Source: Cuneatibacter caecimuris (GTDB taxonomy: Bacteria > Bacillota > Clostridia > Lachnospirales > Lachnospiraceae). From it: 64,000 bases of DNA. Below the pieces are notes generated by a model. It did not search any database. It saw only the letters and a program-made list of their open reading frames with translations, and was not told the DNA's origin. Shown here one piece after another: positions 58,393 to 64,000 of this stretch. The position numbers and the translations under genes were made by a program. How positions within the stretch are numbered: the stretch's first letter is position 1; every line of letters begins with the position of its first letter. The stretch covers positions 40,925 through 104,924 of the forward strand of contig NZ_SGXF01000009.1 in the NCBI RefSeq assembly GCF_004216775.1, given 5' to 3'.

Positions 58393-59296
58393 AGTACAGA
58401 ATGACCTTCCGGCGAGAGCAGTGCTGGAATCGGAAAATATATTCATGATGGATGAGAGCCGGGCCGCGACCCAGGATATCCGTCCCCTGGAGATTGTGAT
58501 TCTGAATCTGATGCCGCTGAAACAGTCTTATGAAACACAGCTGCTGCGGGCGCTGTCCAACACGCCCCTGCAGGTGGAGGTGACTTACCTGACGCTGGAA
58601 ACCCATGAATCCAGACATACCTCCGCCAGCCATCTGAATAAATTTTATACCACATTCAGCCAGATCCGGAAAAACCACTATGACGGCATGATCATCACAG
58701 GCGCGCCTGTGGAGACCATGGCCTATGAAGAGGTGAATTACTGGGGAGAGCTGTCGGATATTATGGAATGGACGAAAACCCATGTCACGTCCACCTTCCA
58801 TGTGTGCTGGGGAGCGATGGCCGGCATGTACTACCATTTTGGGATTCCCAAAATAGAGATGCCCAAAAAACTTTCCGGCGTGTACCGCCACCGCGTGCTG
58901 GATAAGACCAATCCTCTGGTACGCAGCTTTGACGATGAATTTATGGCGCCCCATTCCCGCTACAGCGGGGTATCCAGAGAAGCCGTGCTGTCAGATCCGG
59001 AGCTTCTTTTACTGGCGGAATCGGAAGAAGCCGGCGTCTATCTCGCCAGCAGCAGGGACGGCAGGCAGATTTTCGTTTTCGGCCACCCGGAATATGACAG
59101 GATGACGCTGGACTTTGAGTATAACAGAGATAAAAAGAAGGGGCTAAATCCTGATATTCCCGAACATTATTATGAAGAAGACGACCCTGCCAACACTCCG
59201 CTGCTGACCTGGCGGGGGCACGCCAATACGCTGTACAGCAACTGGCTGAATTTCTTTGTGTACCAGGAGACGCCGTACAGGCTGGAAAGGGATTGA
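58382..59296 (+). CDS. metA: homoserine O-acyltransferase MetA (predicted acetyl-CoA specific)
   Basis: 304-residue enzyme activating homoserine in methionine synthesis. Catalytic Cys142 in FHVCWGAMAG, His235/Glu237 region FGHPEYDR, and PLKQSYETQLLRALSNTPLQV. Residue 111 is Glu (GAPVE), the residue tied to acetyl-CoA specificity in the Bacillus cereus enzyme (Gly in succinyl-CoA forms), so the product is predicted to be O-acetylhomoserine. Starts 11 bp inside ligA with GGAGAGGAGG just upstream, so it is coupled to ligA. Confidence 0.92.
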   Translation: MPIKVQNDLPARAVLESENIFMMDESRAATQDIRPLEIVILNLMPLKQSYETQLLRALSNTPLQVEVTYLTLETHESRHTSASHLNKFYTTFSQIRKNHYDGMIITGAPVETMAYEEVNYWGELSDIMEWTKTHVTSTFHVCWGAMAGMYYHFGIPKIEMPKKLSGVYRHRVLDKTNPLVRSFDDEFMAPHSRYSGVSREAVLSDPELLLLAESEEAGVYLASSRDGRQIFVFGHPEYDRMTLDFEYNRDKKKGLNPDIPEHYYEEDDPANTPLLTWRGHANTLYSNWLNFFVYQETPYRLERD

Positions 59297-59299
59297 ATT

Positions 59300-61087
59300 A
59301 TGAGAGTAAAGGATGCGGTTCTGACCGCGCTGCACAGGCCGGAAGATAGAGATGTGAAACAGCTGTGGACCAGGTGGGGAGAACAGGTCCAAAAGGACGC
59401 GCACACAGATACATATGTACCGTTTCCCGAATATCCCAGGCCTCAGATGAAGCGGGAGCAGTATGAAATCCTCAACGGATGGTGGCAGTACGCCATAAAA
59501 GATACATGGGAAAAACCTGAAACCTGGGACGGCAGAATTCTGGTGCCCTTTTCACCGGAAACGGCGCTCTCCGGCGTGGAAAGACAGCTGCGGCCGGAAG
59601 AATACCTGTGGTACCGCAGAGAGATTTTTGTGACGGAACGGCCGGAAAAGAAGAGGCTGCTGCTTCATTTCGGAGCTGTGGATCAGTGCTGTGCCCTTTG
59701 GGTCAATGGAAAGGCCGTGCTGCGCCATGTGGGAGGCTATCTGCCGTTTACGGCGGATATCACCGACGCGGTCAGAGAAGGAAACAACGAGATCTGCCTG
59801 CGGGTACAGGACTACAGCGATACTTCTTACCACAGCCGGGGGAAGCAGACCTTAAACCGCGGAGGAATGTTTTATACGGCCCAGAGCGGCATATGGCAGA
59901 CGGTATGGAGCGAATGGGTGCCGGAAACATATATCAGCAGCCTGCGTCTGACGCCTCTGTATGATGGGGGTAAGCTGGAAATCGCTGCGGAGACGGAGAG
60001 CGCCGGGGCGGAGAGCCTTGCTGTGCGGGCCAGGGTTTATGACAGGGGAAGGCTGATCTCAGAAATAGAAGGCGCGGCGGGCAGCGCATTGCAGGCAGAA
60101 ATTCCGGATGTGAAAAGCTGGTCTCCGGAAGATCCTTTTTTGTATGATCTTGAGATAGAATACGGGGAAGACCGGGTGCGCAGCTATTTTGCCATGCGCT
60201 GTATCACGGTGGAAAAGGATTGTAAAGGAGTACCCAGACTGTGCCTCAACCATCAGCCATATTTTCAGAAAGGGCTTCTGGACCAGGGCTACTGGCCGGA
60301 AGGCCTGTATACTCCGCCCTGCGAGCAGGCGTTTGTATGGGAACTGGAGCAGGTAAAGGCCCTGGGTTTTAACATGCTGCGGAAGCATCTGAAAATTGAA
60401 CCGCTCCGATGGTATTACCACTGCGACAGGCTGGGCATCCTGGTATGGCAGGACATGGTTAACGGCGGCGGAAAATACAGCAGGCTGGCAACCTGTTATC
60501 TGGTGACGGTGCTTCCGCCCCTTGCCCGTCTGCTTCCCGACCGGCTTTACGGCCTGCTGGCCAGAAAGGATGCGGCCGGGCGCAGGGAGTGGATGCGGGA
60601 GTGCAGGGAGACGGTAAAATATCTCTGCAGCAGTCCTTGTATCGCTGCCTGGGTACCGTTTAATGAAGGCTGGGGCCAGTTTGACGCCGGCCGTGCGGTG
60701 CGGGAGATCAGGAAGCTGGACAGAACCAGGCTGATCGACGAGGCCAGCGGCTGGTACGACCAGGGCCACGGGGATCTGCGGAGCATACATAATTATTTTT
60801 ATAGATTAAAAGTGCCGAAAGACCGTCGGCCGGTGGCGCTGACTGAGTATGGCGGCTATGCCTGTTTCCTGGAAGAACACGCTTTTGCGCCAAAAGCGTA
60901 TGGCTACCGGACCTGCAGAGGGACAGAAGAATTCAGAGAGGCCTATGAAAAGCTGGAGGAGACTGTGGAAGCCCTGAAGCCCCATGGTCTGTGCGCTTCC
61001 GTGTATACACAGCTTTCCGATGTGGAAGAAGAGGTGAACGGGCTTTTTACCTATGACAGGAAAGTGTGTAAAATTTCACAGGGATAA
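59300..61087 (+). CDS. glycoside hydrolase family 2 protein
   Basis: 595 residues without signal peptide. Sugar-binding N-domain (LLLHFGAVDQCCALWVNGKAVLRHVGGYLPFTADITDAV), immunoglobulin-like middle domain, then the barrel with YFQKGLLDQGYWPEGLYTPP, NMLRKHLKIEPLRWYYHCDRLGILVWQDM, acid/base Glu in WVPFNEGWGQF and nucleophile Glu in LTEYGGY. Shorter than LacZ (about 1000) and close to the small cytoplasmic GH2 group (beta-galactosidase, glucuronidase or arabinosidase activities). Starts 3 bp after metA with GGAAAGGGA upstream. Confidence 0.87.
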   Translation: MRVKDAVLTALHRPEDRDVKQLWTRWGEQVQKDAHTDTYVPFPEYPRPQMKREQYEILNGWWQYAIKDTWEKPETWDGRILVPFSPETALSGVERQLRPEEYLWYRREIFVTERPEKKRLLLHFGAVDQCCALWVNGKAVLRHVGGYLPFTADITDAVREGNNEICLRVQDYSDTSYHSRGKQTLNRGGMFYTAQSGIWQTVWSEWVPETYISSLRLTPLYDGGKLEIAAETESAGAESLAVRARVYDRGRLISEIEGAAGSALQAEIPDVKSWSPEDPFLYDLEIEYGEDRVRSYFAMRCITVEKDCKGVPRLCLNHQPYFQKGLLDQGYWPEGLYTPPCEQAFVWELEQVKALGFNMLRKHLKIEPLRWYYHCDRLGILVWQDMVNGGGKYSRLATCYLVTVLPPLARLLPDRLYGLLARKDAAGRREWMRECRETVKYLCSSPCIAAWVPFNEGWGQFDAGRAVREIRKLDRTRLIDEASGWYDQGHGDLRSIHNYFYRLKVPKDRRPVALTEYGGYACFLEEHAFAPKAYGYRTCRGTEEFREAYEKLEETVEALKPHGLCASVYTQLSDVEEEVNGLFTYDRKVCKISQG

Positions 61088-61141
61088 CTTGCGTGCGGGC
61101 CGGAAAGATGATATGATAAAGGCACTATGCGGAGGTTTGCC

Positions 61142-62425
61142 ATGAATCAGAACAGAGATCAATTTGACCATATATCAGAAGAAATTCAAAAAGCAGTCCG
61201 TAATGCGCGGGAATCCATGAATTTTGACCAGCTCAATCAGACTGTGCGCCGGTCCGTTAATGAAGCTATGCGGGAGGTGCGCAAATCTGCGGATACTGTG
61301 CGCCGCTCTGTGAAAAATGAGTTCCGATCCGAAGAGGGCTGGCAGCCATTTCCGGATGGAAAGGCACAAAAAACAAAGCCTGATGAAAGAGAACAGGAAG
61401 CCTTCAGAAGACAGCAGTTCAGACCGATGAATGGCCAATGCAATGCCGCTCCTGAAATGCAGACCCTGCTTTCCCCTTCCCTGGTGACCAGAAGGCCTCC
61501 CGGAAAAGTGTCCGGCGTATTATTTACGGTATTCGGCTCCATTATGTTCGGTATATTTTCCCTGTTTTCCCTGATCTTCGGAAGTTTATGGGGGACGAGT
61601 GTGCTGACGCAGGTTGAGGGGGCTGCCACCTTGGGTGTTTTTCTTCCTCTGGCGCTGATTGGCGCTGTGATGCTCTGCCGGGGACTGTCCCTGCGGAAGC
61701 GCCTGAACAGGTTCCGTAAATATGTGACAGCCTTGGACGACCGGAAATTTGCGGATATAAAACAGATTGCCGAGAGTATTGGGAAGTCCCGGAACTATGT
61801 GGTAAAAGACTTAAAGCGGATGATGGCGCTGAATATGTTTCCTGATGCCAGGCTGTCTGCAGACGGGCAGTATTTTCTGCTGGATCAGGAAACTTATCAG
61901 CAGTATGAAGCCCTGATGCTCCGGCAGAAAGAGCAGCAGCAGGCCGTGGAAAAACAGCAGGAAGATATGAAGGATCCGGAGAGGCGAGAGCTGCATGAGG
62001 CAGTGGCAGAAGGAAAGTCTTATATCCGGCAGATCCGCGAGGCCAACGATGCGATCCCCGGAGAACTGATTTCGCGGAAACTGGACAGATTGGAAGCCAT
62101 AACTGGAAAGATTTTTACTTATGTGGAGAGAAAACCGGAACAGCTCCCGGAGCTGCGCAGGTTTATGGAATATTATCTTCCCACCACCATGAAGCTGGTG
62201 CGAACTTATCAGGAATTTGACGCGCAGCCCGTGCAGGGGGAGAATATTACAAAGGCTAAAGTAGAGATAGAGAAGACGATGGATACCATCAACGATGCGT
62301 TTGAAAAATTGTTTGACAGCCTGTTCGCGGACATAGCGATGGATGTATCGGCGGATATTTCCGTTCTGCAGGCCCTGCTGGCGCAGGAAGGTCTGACAAA
62401 AGATGATTTTGCGGAGGTGAAATAA
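61142..62425 (+). CDS. XpaC-like membrane protein (5-bromo-4-chloroindolyl phosphate hydrolysis family)
   Basis: 427 residues. The first 75 residues are charged and helical with repeated VRRSV/VRKSA segments. Two transmembrane segments at about 115-140 and 150-172. The region 190-250 looks like a winged-helix module (DIKQIAESIGKSRNYVVKDLKRMMALNMFPDARLSADGQYFLL), followed by a long helical section matching the XpaC family. GGAGG lies 7 bases before the ATG at 61142. TelA begins 3 bp after the stop; XpaC and TelA pairs are common in Firmicutes. Confidence 0.82.
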   Translation: MNQNRDQFDHISEEIQKAVRNARESMNFDQLNQTVRRSVNEAMREVRKSADTVRRSVKNEFRSEEGWQPFPDGKAQKTKPDEREQEAFRRQQFRPMNGQCNAAPEMQTLLSPSLVTRRPPGKVSGVLFTVFGSIMFGIFSLFSLIFGSLWGTSVLTQVEGAATLGVFLPLALIGAVMLCRGLSLRKRLNRFRKYVTALDDRKFADIKQIAESIGKSRNYVVKDLKRMMALNMFPDARLSADGQYFLLDQETYQQYEALMLRQKEQQQAVEKQQEDMKDPERRELHEAVAEGKSYIRQIREANDAIPGELISRKLDRLEAITGKIFTYVERKPEQLPELRRFMEYYLPTTMKLVRTYQEFDAQPVQGENITKAKVEIEKTMDTINDAFEKLFDSLFADIAMDVSADISVLQALLAQEGLTKDDFAEVK

Positions 62426-62428
62426 GCC

Positions 62429-63571
62429 ATGGAAAATATGGAAAAACAGCTGCAGGCTCCCACGCTGACCTTTGATCCTTTTGAATCGGCAGAAACGGCT
62501 GCGCCCGCGGTACAGCAGGCGGAAATACCCGCGCCTGCCCCCGAGGAAGCGGTGCTTTCAGAAGAAGAAAAGGCTCAGGTGGCAGCTTTTGCGGAAAAAA
62601 TCGAACTGAACAATTCGCAGATGGTGCTGCAGTACGGCGCAGGCGCACAGAAGAAAATTGCGGATTTCAGCCAGACGGCGCTGGACAGCGTAAAGACCAA
62701 AGATCTGGGTGAAATCGGCGAGATGCTGGGCGGGCTGGTGACGGAACTGAAGAGCTTTGATGTGGAGGAAGAAGAGAAGGGCCTGTTCGGTTTCTTTAAA
62801 AAGAGCGCCAACAAGCTGACTTCCATGAAGGCCAAATATGAAAAAGCTGACGCGAATGTGACAAAGGTCTGCCAAGTCCTGGAGGGACACCAGATTCAGC
62901 TCATGAAAGACGTGGCCATGATGGATAAAATGTATGAGCTGAATAAGAACTATTATAAGGAACTGACCATGTATCTGCTGGCAGGGAGAAAACGCCTGGA
63001 AAAAGCGCAGCAGGTGGAACTGCCGGCTATGATGGATCAGGCGGCCAGAAGCGGCCTGCCGGAGGATGCCCAGGCGGTCAATGACATGCAGGCCATGTGC
63101 ACCCGCTTTGAAAAGAAGCTCCACGACCTGGAGCTGACCAGGATGATTTCCATTCAAATGGCTCCCCAGATCCGTCTGGTACAGAGCAATGACACCATGA
63201 TGTCGGAAAAAATCCAGTCCACTATTGTGAATACCATCCCTCTGTGGAAAAGCCAGATGGTGCTGGCTTTAGGCGTTGCCCATTCTCAGCAGGCGGCAAA
63301 AGCCCAGCGGGAAGTGACAGACATGACCAACGAGCTGCTGCGCAGAAATGCGGATACGCTGAAGATGGCCACGATTGAGACTGCGAAGGAATCTGAACGG
63401 GGCATCGTGGATATGGAGACCCTGAAGCATACCAATGAATCTTTGATTTCCACCCTGGATGAAGTGATGCGGATTCAGGATGAGGGAAGGCAGAAGCGCC
63501 AGACCGCGGAGATCGAGCTGCAGAAGATGGAAAACGAGCTGAAACAGAAGCTGCTGGAGATTCATAGATAA
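62429..63571 (+). CDS. telA: toxic anion resistance protein TelA
   Basis: 380-residue cytoplasmic helical protein of the TelA family (tellurite and other toxic anion, sometimes antibiotic, tolerance). After an acidic, Ala/Pro-rich N-terminus come the TelA segments: FGFFKKSANKLTSMKAKYEKADANVTKVCQVLEGHQIQLMKDVAMMDKMYELN, MISIQMAPQIRLVQSNDTMMSEKIQSTIVNTIPLWKSQMVLALG, and TLKHTNESLISTLDEVMRIQDEGRQKRQ. AGGTGAAATAAGCC precedes the ATG. Coupled to the XpaC-like gene; terminator downstream. Confidence 0.92.
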   Translation: MENMEKQLQAPTLTFDPFESAETAAPAVQQAEIPAPAPEEAVLSEEEKAQVAAFAEKIELNNSQMVLQYGAGAQKKIADFSQTALDSVKTKDLGEIGEMLGGLVTELKSFDVEEEEKGLFGFFKKSANKLTSMKAKYEKADANVTKVCQVLEGHQIQLMKDVAMMDKMYELNKNYYKELTMYLLAGRKRLEKAQQVELPAMMDQAARSGLPEDAQAVNDMQAMCTRFEKKLHDLELTRMISIQMAPQIRLVQSNDTMMSEKIQSTIVNTIPLWKSQMVLALGVAHSQQAAKAQREVTDMTNELLRRNADTLKMATIETAKESERGIVDMETLKHTNESLISTLDEVMRIQDEGRQKRQTAEIELQKMENELKQKLLEIHR

Positions 63572-63596
63572 TATTAGAATAACCTGCCTGTTTATA

Positions 63597-63639
63597 AGGA
63601 GCCGGGCTGTGCCGCAATGCTGCGGAAACCGGCTCCTTT
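63597..63639 (+). terminator. intrinsic terminator after telA
   Basis: AGGAGCCGG pairs with CCGGCTCCT, with inner GCCGCA/TGCGG pairing, then TTTGT. The 360 bp beyond it carry only promoters. Confidence 0.75.
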
Positions 63640-63781
63640 GTGATATATAAAATTTCAGTTCAAACTTGCCTGCGTTGTTTTAAAATAATGGCAAAAAAGA
63701 CAAAAAAACCGTAGTTCTACCTATTTTATAAAGACTGCATGTATAAAAAACAAAAAAAGTGGAAAAAGTTCAAAAAGATGG

Positions 63782-63810
63782 TTGACACCATGGGAACGAT
63801 GTGCTATTAT
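63782..63810 (+). promoter_or_regulatory. tandem strong promoter 1
   Basis: TTGACA (63782-63787), 17-bp spacer, TATTAT (63805-63810), preceded by A-tracts of UP-element type. Confidence 0.8.
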
Positions 63811-63865
63811 ATAACCCGTCGCTGTGAAAAAGACAGTTTGGGATGAAAAAAATCTTGAAAAGTAG

Positions 63866-63894
63866 TTGACAAGTTTGGAAAAACATGGTAAGCT
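63866..63894 (+). promoter_or_regulatory. tandem strong promoter 2
   Basis: TTGACA (63866-63871), 17-bp spacer, TAAGCT (63889-63894), followed by a TATTAT 5 bp later. An AAAAAAATCTTGAAAAGTAG tract lies just upstream. Confidence 0.75.
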
Positions 63895-63960
63895 ATTATG
63901 GCTGTCAAAGCGCAGGAGCAAAAGAGGTCGAAAAACCTCAAAAAAACTTTCAAAAAGTAG

Positions 63961-63989
63961 TTGACAAACCCGAGAGGGTATGATAGACT
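63961..63989 (+). promoter_or_regulatory. tandem strong promoter 3, at the window end
   Basis: TTGACA (63961-63966), 17-bp spacer, TAGACT (63984-63989). The upstream sequence (CTTTCAAAAAGTAG before the -35) resembles that of promoter 2. Three consecutive promoters with UP-like A-tracts and no ORF suggest a stable-RNA (probably rRNA) operon just beyond the window. Confidence 0.75.
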
Positions 63990-64000
63990 AAGAGAGTTGC

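Noticed and set aside
1..64000. tRNA, rRNA, insertion sequences, integrases, prophage genes
   Set aside because: None could be recognised anywhere in the window on either strand; only the promoters at the right edge hint at an rRNA operon outside it.

Overview
The window looks like chromosome of a gut Lachnospiraceae-type Firmicute (Clostridia). This is inference from a perfect CIRCE operator ahead of hrcA-grpE-dnaK-dnaJ, strong purine-rich ribosome binding sites, frequent GTG/TTG starts, moderate GC (roughly half), low-GC Gram-positive protein families, and a DinR/LexA-type SOS box. I saw no tRNA, rRNA, transposase, phage gene or CRISPR array. The right end holds three tandem strong promoters of the kind that precede rRNA operons.

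Layout. 1-6.3 kb: rfbD (its first few codons lie before the window), glmM, two PLP aminotransferases, an MGDG-synthase-type glycosyltransferase and a PlsY-type acyltransferase, all on +; then a convergent MATE exporter. 7.7-13 kb: the CIRCE-controlled heat-shock operon. 13.2-15.8 kb: a polyprenyl-type glycosyltransferase trio, followed by an AT-rich gene fragment and a hairpin-rich gap. 15.8-21 kb: divergent lspA, a PspA plus SPFH/zinc-ribbon envelope-stress pair, and pcrA. 21-25 kb: an RlmD-type rRNA methyltransferase fused to an MNT nucleotidyltransferase with a HEPN gene overlapping its end, then an orphan Cas6-like protein. 25-37.7 kb: accessory genes (SDR, hydrolase, two ICMT-like membrane methyltransferases, a sugar isomerase, MerR/TetR regulators, acetyltransferases including fusions, a condensation-domain protein, an ABC exporter, a DHFR-like protein). 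37.9-43.5 kb: a large NTF2/PAS hybrid histidine kinase and an IbrA/IbrB-like pair. 43.6-48 kb: pstSCAB-phoU behind a PhoP/PhoB-type box. 48-53.8 kb: a minus-strand sugar-acid/glycoside operon (GH30-like, RraA, split UxaA, SDR) with a divergent AraC regulator. 54-63.6 kb: dinB with an SOS box, a small partner gene, rluF, ligA, metA, GH2, XpaC-like and TelA.

Two things stand out. One is a family of about 125-bp intergenic elements (six full-length or nearly full-length copies and two truncated ones). Each is built from three hairpins, and the two sequence subtypes differ by compensatory base-pair changes. Every copy begins right after another hairpin plus T-tract, mostly the terminator of the preceding gene. 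The other is the methyltransferase-MNT/HEPN arrangement, where an antitoxin-like domain appears to have been captured onto the C-terminus of a housekeeping rRNA methyltransferase while the HEPN toxin-like gene stays translationally coupled behind it.
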